Shown here: one piece after another, positions 36,591 to 44,618 of the stretch
Layout: the number at the start of each line of letters is the position of its first letter
Numbering within the stretch: position 1 is the stretch's first letter
Source of the DNA: Bacteroidota bacterium
GTDB taxonomy: Bacteria; Bacteroidota; Ignavibacteria; Ignavibacteriales; Ignavibacteriaceae
Length of the DNA: 64,000 nt
NCBI GenBank assembly: GCA_021777835.1
Contig: JAJYDC010000002.1
Coordinates: forward strand, 62,001 to 126,000
Reading direction: 5' to 3'
The notes under the pieces: generated by a model
What the model saw: only the letters and a program-made list of their open reading frames with translations
Databases searched by the model: none
Told to the model about the DNA's origin: nothing
Position numbers and translations under genes: made by a program

Positions 36591-36614
36591 GATGAAAAGA
36601 TCAAAAGGAAATTT

Positions 36615-37541
36615 ATGAATAGTATTGAAAAATTAATTCAGGAAATAAAAAAGGATATTAAAGAGAATCCCTCAAAATTATTTGGATTTCTCTATCCGTA
36701 TATTCTAGTTGTTGGATTGGGAGTTGGGGTATTCTATCTATACAATATAAATAAGGTAGAAGAACAAACGATTCCACCTGCAGTTCCATCTTCAAATCAA
36801 GCTGAAGACTTACCACTGATTTTGCCAAGCGAATCTATGAGTAGTGATATAAGTTCATTAACAACGCCTACGGATGATTTAGTTAATAAAGGTAAGACTT
36901 TATTCAATGCTTCATGCGCTGCATGCCACGGAGCAGATGGAAAGGGAGACGGAGCTGCTGCAGCTGCTTTAACGCCAAAGCCAAGGAATTTTACTAGTAA
37001 TGAAGGGTGGATAAACGGCCCAAAACTATCAGGTATATACAAGACACTATCAGAAGGAATACCGGGAAGTGCAATGGTCGCATTCGATAATCTTTCTCCT
37101 GCTGATAAATTTGCATTAGCTCACTATATTAGAAAAACATTTGTGCCTGATGCGCCTCAGGTTACTCCGGATGAAATATCAGCAATGGTTCAAACTTTCC
37201 ATTTAGGGGAGAATCAAAAAAATCCTGGTCAAATACCAATTAAAGATGCTATGCAGTTGGTAATTAATGATAATCAAGCCCGTTATGAAAATATATTGTC
37301 TACTCTAAATAATATTTCAAAGGATTCTCAACCTGGTGCACAAATTTTTAATCGAGTTACTAATAATAAAATTGAAGCACTTACAACATTAAGCGCTACC
37401 AATGATTGGCATAAAAGCGAACAGACATTTGTAGATATCATTGTAAATAATATAAATCAAGACGGCTTTAACGGAAAAGTTTATGATATGTCAAAGGCCG
37501 ATTGGAATACATTTTATTCATATATGAATAAATATTTCTGA
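36615..37541 (+). CDS. Membrane-anchored monoheme cytochrome c with unknown C-terminal domain
   Basis: A 308-residue protein. A membrane helix at about 24-44 is followed by a polar linker and a class I cytochrome c domain (about 88-175), with heme site C101-A-A-C104-H105 (ASCAACHGADGKGDG). The remaining 130 residues have no recognised motif and no second heme site. Lying between actF and the SCO gene, it probably shuttles electrons between ACIII and the oxidase. Its stop overlaps the next start by one base (TGATG). Confidence 0.8.
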   Translation: MNSIEKLIQEIKKDIKENPSKLFGFLYPYILVVGLGVGVFYLYNINKVEEQTIPPAVPSSNQAEDLPLILPSESMSSDISSLTTPTDDLVNKGKTLFNASCAACHGADGKGDGAAAAALTPKPRNFTSNEGWINGPKLSGIYKTLSEGIPGSAMVAFDNLSPADKFALAHYIRKTFVPDAPQVTPDEISAMVQTFHLGENQKNPGQIPIKDAMQLVINDNQARYENILSTLNNISKDSQPGAQIFNRVTNNKIEALTTLSATNDWHKSEQTFVDIIVNNINQDGFNGKVYDMSKADWNTFYSYMNKYF

Positions 37542-38374
37542 TGGTTGAATACATGAAAAAGTTCATAATTACAATAATTATTTTCGTCTCATTTACAGGG
37601 ATTAATAGGGTATTCGCCGGTAGTGAAAATGAAAAAGTTGGCATTGTAAAAAACCTTGGTAAAACTATTCCTATGAATCTAAGTTTTTATGATTCAGATG
37701 GGAAGAAGGTTTTGCTGAAAGATCTAATAACTAAACCAACAGTTATTGATTTTGCGTACTATAAATGCACAGGAATTTGTACCCCGCTAATGACAGAAGT
37801 AGCTGATGCTGTCGGGAAAACCGATTTAGAGCCTGGTAAAGATTATAATTTGTTGACCATTAGTATTAGTCCTGAAGAAACTCCTTTTGATGCAGCAAAT
37901 AAGAAGTTCCAAATAATGGATTTGGTGGGAAAGAAGATTCCTTCTTCATCATGGCGATTTTTAACCGGTGATAGATTAGATGTGAAAACTTTGACAGATG
38001 CTGCAGGGTTCCATTTTGAAAAGCAAGGTAATACTTATTTGCATACCGGGGTCATCATTTTTGTTTCGCCTGCAGGAAAAATTTGTAGATACCTGGAGCC
38101 AGGTTATGACGAACAGGGCAATTTTAGGATACTTCCTTTAGATTTTAAGATGGCCATAATGGATGCCGCAAGAGGGCAGGCAGTTCCAGTAGTAGATGAA
38201 GTCTTAAGATTTTGTTTTAGCCTTCAGCCGAAGAACAAATCGCTCGTAATATCATTATTCATTATGATCGGTGTTTTCATGATCTTGCTTGTAAGTGCGT
38301 TCGTAATTTTTGTCCTTTTGAGACCAAAGAGGAATAACTCAATTAAAGTAAAAAACAAAGTTGTGCATAATTAA
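37541..38374 (+). CDS. SCO1/SenC-family copper chaperone for CuA assembly
   Basis: A 277-residue thioredoxin-fold protein that loads copper into the CuA centre of oxidase subunit II. The copper site is visible: C76-T-G-I-C80 (CxxxC) and the distal His in YLHTGVIIFVSP. An N-terminal signal/anchor (residues 6-27) is present, and a C-terminal membrane helix (about 230-257, SLFIMIGVFMILLVSAFVIF) gives an extra anchor. The ATG at 37553 could also be the start. It lies directly before cox1, which fits its role. Confidence 0.9.
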   Translation: MVEYMKKFIITIIIFVSFTGINRVFAGSENEKVGIVKNLGKTIPMNLSFYDSDGKKVLLKDLITKPTVIDFAYYKCTGICTPLMTEVADAVGKTDLEPGKDYNLLTISISPEETPFDAANKKFQIMDLVGKKIPSSSWRFLTGDRLDVKTLTDAAGFHFEKQGNTYLHTGVIIFVSPAGKICRYLEPGYDEQGNFRILPLDFKMAIMDAARGQAVPVVDEVLRFCFSLQPKNKSLVISLFIMIGVFMILLVSAFVIFVLLRPKRNNSIKVKNKVVHN

Positions 38375-38423
38375 TTAAAGATTAGTAATTACCAAGAAGT
38401 GGATTTTTAACAAGGAAGAATTT

Positions 38424-40088
38424 ATGTCAAACAGTTCTGTTGCGTTAGATGGTAAAGGTAAGCTGCCGAGCTATCTAATAGACCAAGGAAAGCGAAAAGG
38501 TTTATTAGCCTGGCTGCTTTCTACCGATCATAAGAGAATTGCAATTCTTTATATGATTGGAGTCTTAAGCTTTTTTGCAGTCGGTGTATCGCTTGGATTT
38601 ATAATAAGGCTTGAACTGCTGACTCCTCAGGGAACGATAATAGATGCGCAGGCGTATAATGAAATATTCACGCTGCACGGCGTGATAATGATATTTATTG
38701 TTGTAATACCTGCAATACCTGCAATATTTGGGAATTTCTTTCTACCCATAATGATTGGAGCAAAAGACGTTGCATTTCCAAGGTTGAATTTGTTATCCTG
38801 GTATTTATATATCATTGGCGGCACGATGATTCTGCTTTCAATGGTATTACCTGGTGGAGCTGCAGATACGGGCTGGACTTTCTACATACCTTATAGTGTT
38901 AGAACCGGGACTAATATGATATTCACTTTATCAGCTGTTTTCATATTAGGTTTTTCATCCATATTAACAGGTATGAATTTTCTTACTACCATTCATAGAC
39001 TGCGAGCCCCGGGAATGGGTTGGTTTAAGATGCCTCTTTTCACATGGTCTCTTTATGCTACTGGTTGGATTCAACTACTAGCAACTCCAATTGTGGGGAT
39101 TACATTGCTACTTGTCATTATTGAAAGAGTTTTTGGCGTAGGACTTTTTGATCCTACTCTTGGCGGTGATCCAATGCTTTTCCAACATATGTTCTGGATG
39201 TATTCGCATCCGGCGGTTTATATTATAATAGTTCCTGCGATGGGTGTCATATCTGAAATTATACCTGTCTTTGCGCATCGCACAATATTTGGATATAAAT
39301 TTATTGCATACTCGAGTATAGCCATCGCTGTGTTTGGATCGATGGTTTGGGCGCATCATATGTTCGCTGTTGGATTGAGTAATAATGCAGAGTTTATTTT
39401 TTCTTTGCTTACCTTTCTAGTTGCTATTCCAAGCGCTATTAAAGTATTTAACTGGACTGCGACTCTCTACAAAGGCTCTATAGAGTTAGAAGCACCCATG
39501 CTTTATGCTCTTGCGTTTATATTCTTATTCTCGATTGGAGGCCTTACAGGTATAATACAGGGTGCGTTAAACGTAGATATATATTTGACGGATACATACT
39601 TTATTGTTGGACATATACATTATGTTATCTTTGGCGGAACTGGTATGGCACTGTTTGCTGCTTTACACTATTGGTTACCAAAGATGTTTGGACGAATGTA
39701 CAATAAGAAGGTTGCTAAAGTAGCCTTCTGGCATATATTTGTTGGATTTAATATCCTCTATTTCCCTTTTCTAATTATGGGTTGGTTGGGGATGCCAAGG
39801 AGGTCATATCATTACTTGCCGAAATTTCAGATTTATCACATAATTGCAACTGTCGGATCATGGATATTAGTAGCAGGTTTGTTAATTATGTTTATCAATC
39901 TGCTTAGGTCTTTGCGCACGGGTGAAATTGTTACAGAAAATAATATATGGGGCGGAGAATCATTAGAATGGAAAGTTCAAACTCCTCCAATAACAGAGAA
40001 TTTTGAGGAGATCCCAGAAGTTACAGCTGCACCTTATGAATATAAGGATAATGACGAACCAGTTTTAGAGAAGGAGGAAGTAAATTGA
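38424..40088 (+). CDS. Cytochrome c oxidase subunit I, A2 (YS) type
   Basis: A 554-residue heme-copper oxidase catalytic subunit with 12 or more helices. Heme and CuB ligands are visible in FTLHGVIM, H262 of YSHPAVY, VWAHHMFAVG and GHIHYVIFG. Tyr266 should form the His-Tyr cross-link. The D-channel Glu of A1 enzymes is replaced: the block reads Y260-S261-H-P-A-V-Y, the tyrosine-serine pair that marks the A2 subfamily, as in Rhodothermus caa3. The entry Asp is kept (GAKDVAFPR), as is the K-channel Lys (AIPSAIKVFNW). The last four bases overlap cox3. Confidence 0.95.
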   Translation: MSNSSVALDGKGKLPSYLIDQGKRKGLLAWLLSTDHKRIAILYMIGVLSFFAVGVSLGFIIRLELLTPQGTIIDAQAYNEIFTLHGVIMIFIVVIPAIPAIFGNFFLPIMIGAKDVAFPRLNLLSWYLYIIGGTMILLSMVLPGGAADTGWTFYIPYSVRTGTNMIFTLSAVFILGFSSILTGMNFLTTIHRLRAPGMGWFKMPLFTWSLYATGWIQLLATPIVGITLLLVIIERVFGVGLFDPTLGGDPMLFQHMFWMYSHPAVYIIIVPAMGVISEIIPVFAHRTIFGYKFIAYSSIAIAVFGSMVWAHHMFAVGLSNNAEFIFSLLTFLVAIPSAIKVFNWTATLYKGSIELEAPMLYALAFIFLFSIGGLTGIIQGALNVDIYLTDTYFIVGHIHYVIFGGTGMALFAALHYWLPKMFGRMYNKKVAKVAFWHIFVGFNILYFPFLIMGWLGMPRRSYHYLPKFQIYHIIATVGSWILVAGLLIMFINLLRSLRTGEIVTENNIWGGESLEWKVQTPPITENFEEIPEVTAAPYEYKDNDEPVLEKEEVN

Positions 40089-40705
40089 CCACTGAAAATG
40101 AAGTAGTTGTTCATGCGCATCGAGATGATGTTGGTGCTAGAATGGGAATGTGGCTTTTCCTTTTATCCGAGTTTTTATTGTTTGGCGGGTTATTCTTAAT
40201 GTATTCTATATACAGATTTAATCATCAGCATGATTTTCATATTGCGGCGGAGGGAATGAATATCTTCTTAGGTACAGCAAACACACTTATTCTTTTGACA
40301 AGTAGTTTAACGATGGCATTGGCAATTACAGCAATGCAAAAAGGGAATAAGATACTTTCTCTTGTACTTCAGATAGTAACATTCTTATTTGGTTTAGCGT
40401 TTCTAGTTAACAAATTTTTTGAATGGAGAGCGGAATTTAGAGAAGGAAATTATCCGGGTTCGCCACTTCTTACAGCAAAGCCATCCGGACAAATTCTATA
40501 TTATGGACTTTACTATACTATGGTAGGTCTACATGGGGTACACGTTATTGTCGGTATGACTATTATCGCCTTTATGATCCGCTTTACAATAAAAGGGATT
40601 ATAAATAAAGACGATTATGTTAAATTGGAGAATGCTGGATTATATTGGCATCTAGTTGATATAATTTGGATATTCTTATTCCCACTATTCTATCTTATCA
40701 CTTGA
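40085..40705 (+). CDS. Cytochrome c oxidase subunit III
   Basis: A 206-residue membrane protein with about five helices, the usual short bacterial form of subunit III. Typical segments are MGMWLFLLSEFLLFGGLF, LLTSSLTMALAI, TMVGLHGVHVIVGM and GLYWHLVDIIWIFLFPLFYL. The start codon is TTG, overlapping the cox1 stop (TTGA). It is secured by AGGAGG 7 nt upstream. Subunit III stabilises the catalytic core. Confidence 0.93.
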   Translation: MTTENEVVVHAHRDDVGARMGMWLFLLSEFLLFGGLFLMYSIYRFNHQHDFHIAAEGMNIFLGTANTLILLTSSLTMALAITAMQKGNKILSLVLQIVTFLFGLAFLVNKFFEWRAEFREGNYPGSPLLTAKPSGQILYYGLYYTMVGLHGVHVIVGMTIIAFMIRFTIKGIINKDDYVKLENAGLYWHLVDIIWIFLFPLFYLIT

Positions 40706-40716
40706 GGTAAATATAA

Positions 40717-41013
40717 ATGGATGATAATAAAACTTCTCATATAAAACATACTCCGGGATACGGAATTTATATATTAGTCTGGCTTGCGCTTGTTACTTTA
40801 ACTGCTTTAACGGCGACTGTTGCCGGGATAAGTTTTGGTAAGTTTAGCATAGCCGTAGCTCTAGTTATTGCGATGATTAAATCATATTTGGTTCTATCTG
40901 AATTCATGCATCTAAAATTCGAGATGAAGGCATTCAGAATATTTGTGTTAGTAGCGATTCTATTCTTTTTATTGCTGATTGTGCTTTTATTTCAGAATTA
41001 TTCTTACTATTAA
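40717..41013 (+). CDS. Cytochrome c oxidase subunit IV
   Basis: A 98-residue protein with three predicted helices (YGIYILVWLALVTLTALTATV, FSIAVALVIAMIKSYLVL and IFVLVAILFFLLLIVLLF). It is of the bacterial subunit IV/CtaF (Cox4-like) family. The MIKSYLVLSEFMHLKFE motif is characteristic. It lies 11 bp after cox3 and 9 bp before cox2. It is a small stabilising subunit without cofactor. Confidence 0.9.
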   Translation: MDDNKTSHIKHTPGYGIYILVWLALVTLTALTATVAGISFGKFSIAVALVIAMIKSYLVLSEFMHLKFEMKAFRIFVLVAILFFLLLIVLLFQNYSYY

Positions 41014-41022
41014 GGTGAAAAA

Positions 41023-41667
41023 ATGTTTGCAGATGCTTCAAACTTTGTTCAATCTGTCGATAATACTTTTATATTTATAGTAGCAATTTGTGTCTTCTTC
41101 CTTGTATTAATTACAACGTTAATGATTGTATTTGTAGTCAAATACAGTAGAAAGAAGAACAAAAAGGCTGTAAACATTCATGGAAGTGTTCCGTTAGAAA
41201 TTGCATGGACAGTGATACCTACGCTACTGGTACTAGTGATGTTTTATTTTGGATGGGAAGGGTATGTTAAAATGCAAGATGCACCTCCTAATTCGATGAT
41301 TATTAAGGTTACTGCTCAGATGTGGAGTTGGAAATTCGAATATCCAAACGGTGTTAAATCGGATACTCTTTATGTCCCTATAAACCAACCGGTTAAAGTG
41401 TTACTTCATTCTATGGATGTTGACCATTCTTTTTATGTGCCCGCGTTTAGAATTAAGAAAGATGTAATCCCTAATTATAAAAATACTGCATGGTTTAGAC
41501 CGGAGCAGTTAGGTAAATTTGATATAATGTGTGCGGTTTATTGCGGACTTCGTCATTCTTATATGTACAGTGCGGTAGTTGTTATGAAGCCAAATGATTT
41601 CAAGAAGTGGCTTGATAAGCAAGAAGAAGGCAAGTCTGATGTAGATACTACCTCGAGTAAAATGTAA
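41023..41667 (+). CDS. Cytochrome c oxidase subunit II, CuA-containing, without heme c domain
   Basis: A 214-residue protein with two helices (about 12-36 and 62-80) and a periplasmic cupredoxin domain. The CuA site has C170-A-V-Y-C174-G-L-R-H178-S-Y-M181 and an upstream His in DVDHSFYVPAF. The usual Glu between the cysteines is Val here. The protein ends after the CuA domain, so there is no CxxCH heme domain, unlike the caa3 enzyme of Rhodothermus to which subunit I is most alike. Separate cytochromes in the same operon may supply electrons. Confidence 0.93.
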   Translation: MFADASNFVQSVDNTFIFIVAICVFFLVLITTLMIVFVVKYSRKKNKKAVNIHGSVPLEIAWTVIPTLLVLVMFYFGWEGYVKMQDAPPNSMIIKVTAQMWSWKFEYPNGVKSDTLYVPINQPVKVLLHSMDVDHSFYVPAFRIKKDVIPNYKNTAWFRPEQLGKFDIMCAVYCGLRHSYMYSAVVVMKPNDFKKWLDKQEEGKSDVDTTSSKM

Positions 41668-41668
41668 T

Positions 41669-42583
41669 ATGTCGACAGTCGCATTGAAAAATATTGCAGG
41701 TAAATCTTTTAGAGCTTTGATAAAGGATAAATTAAATATTGTCATTGAACTTACTAAGTTTAGAATTACTACGTTTGTAACTCTTACCACTGTATTCGGT
41801 TTTATATGTGCGACGGGGAAAATTACGAGTTCGATTATTGCGCCTTTAATTGGTGTGCTACTGCTATCTTCAGGATCAGCTGTAGTGAATCACTTCCAGG
41901 AAAGGGATACTGACGCGTTAATGGACAGGACGAAGAATCGCCCCATTCCATCCGGAAGAATATCGGCTGGAAACGCTTTAATAATTTCATTAGTACTAAT
42001 AATATCCGGCTCAGCAATATTATTCTTTGAGGTTGGGGCTACAGCTTTCTTTTTAGGTTTGTTAAATTTGTTATGGTACAATGGGATTTACACACCATTG
42101 AAGCGGGTGTATGCATTAGCGATTATCCCAGGATCATTGGTCGGTGCTATTCCTCCTATGATCGGGTGGGTAGCCGGAGGCGGTCATTTATTAGATTGGC
42201 AAATAATTATATTGTCTTTTTTCTTCTTTATATGGCAGATACCTCACTTTTGGCTTTTGCTTTTGGTTTTGGGTAAGGATTATGAACAAGCAGGGTTTCC
42301 GACACTAACAAAGATATTCAATAACCATCAGCTTGCAAAAATTACTTTTATTTGGATACTGGCGACTGCTGTAACAAGTTTTCTTATTCCATTTTTTGGA
42401 ATAGTTAAGAGTCCGGTAATTCAATTTACTTTACTACTGCCGGGACTATGGCTTGCAGTTAATTCATTCAAGCTGCTTAACGAAACTAAAGGAAGATATA
42501 TGTTCCGCTCAGCATTTATGAATATAAATATATTCGCTGTAATTGTAGTTATAATATTATCTTTTGACAAACTTTTTATTTAA
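41669..42583 (+). CDS. ctaB: Protoheme IX farnesyltransferase (heme O synthase)
   Basis: A 304-residue membrane prenyltransferase of the UbiA family that adds a farnesyl group to heme b, the first step to heme A for the oxidase. The Asp-rich motif is NHFQERDTDALMDRTKNRPI. The second conserved loop includes YTPLKRVYALAIIPGSLVGAIPP, and nine or so helices are predicted. It starts 1 bp after cox2. A heme A synthase gene (ctaA) is not visible in the window, so it must lie elsewhere. Confidence 0.95.
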   Translation: MSTVALKNIAGKSFRALIKDKLNIVIELTKFRITTFVTLTTVFGFICATGKITSSIIAPLIGVLLLSSGSAVVNHFQERDTDALMDRTKNRPIPSGRISAGNALIISLVLIISGSAILFFEVGATAFFLGLLNLLWYNGIYTPLKRVYALAIIPGSLVGAIPPMIGWVAGGGHLLDWQIIILSFFFFIWQIPHFWLLLLVLGKDYEQAGFPTLTKIFNNHQLAKITFIWILATAVTSFLIPFFGIVKSPVIQFTLLLPGLWLAVNSFKLLNETKGRYMFRSAFMNINIFAVIVVIILSFDKLFI

Positions 42584-42603
42584 TGAAATTAGTGAGAACT
42601 TAA

Positions 42604-43947
42604 ATGAACTTTCTTGATAAGTTAATAATTCCTCTTTCGCCAAAGCACATTATGCTGCTTCATTATATGCTAATGTTGATATTCTCCTTATTTATTCCCT
42701 TTATAAGCATTTTACTGAGCGGAACTTTTTTCTCGGTTTATTTTAAGAACAGAGGAGTTAAGGAAAATGATTCTAATAAGCTTCGGCTCTCAAAGGATTT
42801 GATGGAAGTTGTTACTATTAATAAAAGTATGGGGATTGTATTAGGTGTATTGACACTGTTAACTTCAATATTGATATATATGCAATTATTAAGTCCAGGA
42901 CAATCACAGGCGATTTCATATCTTATTGCTTCATTTTTACTATTTATTATAGGCCTAGTTTTAATTTACACTTATTTTTACTCACTAAAATTTTCACAGG
43001 TGTTTGAGGCTATTAAGAGTTTCAAATCTGATGACAAGGTAATAGAAAACGAGATTTCGGAACTGCAATCAGGAAGTCGTCACTTAAGTACAACATCCGG
43101 TAAATTTGGGTTCTTCTTTCTGTTTGTATCTGTATGGTTCTTTATTGCAGGTTCTACTCTTCCAATTTACCCAGATTCATTCAGCGCGGGAAGTATTTTA
43201 TCGGTACTCTTTTCATGGCTAGTAGTATCAAGATTTATCCAAATCATCTTTATTTCCGGAGCTTTTACAGGTGCGACATTACTTTTTGCTTTCTTCTATT
43301 GGGACGGTGGCAGAAAGTTTAATTCAGAAGAATATAAAAGTATGGTTAGGAGTTTCAGTATAAGGCTGACGTTTACTTCGATTATAATACTACCTATATT
43401 CTTGCTGATTAATTTAGTAACACTTCCTAGTGATTCGCTGTCAGCGGCTGTATTCTTTTATTCTAGCGCAGCGTTGGTATTAATATTCTTGGCTTATCAT
43501 TATCTGTATGTTATGATAAGGAATCAAAATATTAAGTATAGTTTACACATTTTCGTAACTGTTATTGTAGTAATAGTTGCTATAGTAATAAAGGATCAGT
43601 TAGCTTTAACTAATGCAAATGAAATGCAGACAGTTGTAATGGGTGCAAAATACGAAGAGGTAATGCAGAAATTAACGGGTGCAAATAAGGCTCCTAAGAT
43701 TAGCGGAGAAGATATTTACAAGAATATCTGCTCATCATGTCACAGTTTTGATCATAAAGTAGTAGGACCTCCATATAAGCAGACTCTTCCTAAGTATAAG
43801 GGAAATGTTGATAAACTAGTTGCATTTATATTGCATCCAACTCAAAACAATCCTGGTTATCCTCCGATGCCAAATCCTGGATTGAACCCTGCTCAAGCTA
43901 AGGCAGTAGCAACTTATATACTTAGCGAAGTAAAGAAGTACGAATAA
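42604..43947 (+). CDS. Polytopic membrane protein with C-terminal cytochrome c domain, unrecognised
   Basis: A 447-residue protein with about eight membrane helices (first at 15-45, LLHYMLMLIFSLFIPFISIL; last near 317-335). It ends in a class I cytochrome c domain of some 90 residues, with heme site C376-S-S-C379-H380 and the methionine region YPPMPNPGLNP. Histidines in the membrane part (LLHY, AYHYLY) could bind a b heme, but this is speculation. I do not recognise the membrane domain. Its place at the end of the ACIII/oxidase operon suggests an electron carrier or accessory unit for the oxidase, whose subunit II lacks a heme domain. Confidence 0.8.
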   Translation: MNFLDKLIIPLSPKHIMLLHYMLMLIFSLFIPFISILLSGTFFSVYFKNRGVKENDSNKLRLSKDLMEVVTINKSMGIVLGVLTLLTSILIYMQLLSPGQSQAISYLIASFLLFIIGLVLIYTYFYSLKFSQVFEAIKSFKSDDKVIENEISELQSGSRHLSTTSGKFGFFFLFVSVWFFIAGSTLPIYPDSFSAGSILSVLFSWLVVSRFIQIIFISGAFTGATLLFAFFYWDGGRKFNSEEYKSMVRSFSIRLTFTSIIILPIFLLINLVTLPSDSLSAAVFFYSSAALVLIFLAYHYLYVMIRNQNIKYSLHIFVTVIVVIVAIVIKDQLALTNANEMQTVVMGAKYEEVMQKLTGANKAPKISGEDIYKNICSSCHSFDHKVVGPPYKQTLPKYKGNVDKLVAFILHPTQNNPGYPPMPNPGLNPAQAKAVATYILSEVKKYE

Positions 43948-43961
43948 AAGTATTTTGTATC

Positions 43962-43992
43962 CGGCTCATTTATAGTAAATATTAATGAGCCG
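43962..43992 (+). terminator. Hairpin at the end of the respiratory operon
   Basis: CGGCTCATT (43962-43970) pairs perfectly with AATGAGCCG (43984-43992) across a 13-nt AT-rich loop, 14 bp after the last stop codon. There is no T tract afterwards, so it is either an inefficient terminator or a 3'-end stabilising structure. Confidence 0.5.
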
Positions 43993-44236
43993 AGTGTACT
44001 TCCTATCCTCTAATTACTAACCCTCATATTCTCATTGTTTTTCTAGTAACTCTTTAGATTTCTCAGGTATTCAGCTTGAGGTTATAATGAGGTATATATG
44101 TAATAAGCTAAATAGTTATATATAAGGTAGTTAGGGTTGTCAGGTAAAGTATTATTGATTGTCTTATATGGCTTTAACTATATGGTACCTTTATCTTAGT
44201 GGTGTAGGGGGAAGGTAGGTGCAATAGGCGGAGGAG

Positions 44237-44302
44237 GACGTTTTCAGGACGATTTCACAACGTTTACAAGACGTATTCATGACGTTTTCAGAACGTTGTC
44301 AG
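44237..44302. repeat. Six tandem copies of an 11-bp repeat (consensus GACGTTTTCAG)
   Basis: Units start at 44237, 44248, 44259, 44270, 44281 and 44292 with no gaps. Units 1 and 5 are identical. The others differ at one to three positions, and ACG (positions 2-4) and CA (9-10) are invariant. The period of 11 is not a multiple of three, and it equals about one turn of DNA. It lies between convergent genes, so it is not in a promoter. Function is unknown. Confidence 0.85.
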
Positions 44303-44542
44303 AATTTGTTTTTGAATTGAGTTGGTCTGGATGAATTATCTATGATTATGATAATAGAATAGATAATCGATGAAATGAACTAATACTTGCTAGGATCAAA
44401 TATAATAATTTGAATATTTTTAATCAATATTTTGATAGTGAAGTTCTGTTTATATTAAGGCAATGACAGTGGATTTGATTAAATATTTTATCTTTTTTAG
44501 TCTGCTAAAAGCGATTATTAGATAGGAATTTGATTAAAATGG

Positions 44543-44576
44543 AGATAGAATGCAATTTATGAATTGCATTCTATCT
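44543..44576 (-). terminator. 15-bp perfect inverted repeat, terminator of the minus-strand M24 gene
   Basis: AGATAGAATGCAATT (44543-44557) and AATTGCATTCTATCT (44562-44576) pair perfectly with a 4-nt TATG loop. It is 42 bp downstream of the M24 peptidase stop codon on the minus strand. The T run after it on that strand is short (CCATTTTAAT), so termination efficiency is uncertain. Being symmetric, it could act in both directions. Confidence 0.6.
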
Positions 44577-44618
44577 ATGGTATTTATATAAAAGCATTTA
44601 AGGAATTAATAGTTCCTA

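Larger units (their letters stand above)
43948..44618. other. 670-bp convergent intergenic region
   Basis: It separates the plus-strand respiratory operon from the minus-strand M24 peptidase gene. It contains a hairpin after the operon (43962-43992), a six-copy 11-bp tandem repeat (44237-44302), and a 15-bp perfect inverted repeat (44543-44576). A purine/G-rich stretch (about 44205-44237) precedes the repeats. No coding frame of useful length was found on either strand. Confidence 0.7.

Noticed and set aside
41023-41667. Fused heme c domain in oxidase subunit II (caa3 type)
   Set aside because: No CxxCH motif exists in the frame, which ends soon after the CuA ligands.
44237-44302. CRISPR array
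   Set aside because: The repeat unit is 11 bp with no spacers and no cas genes nearby, so it is a plain tandem repeat.
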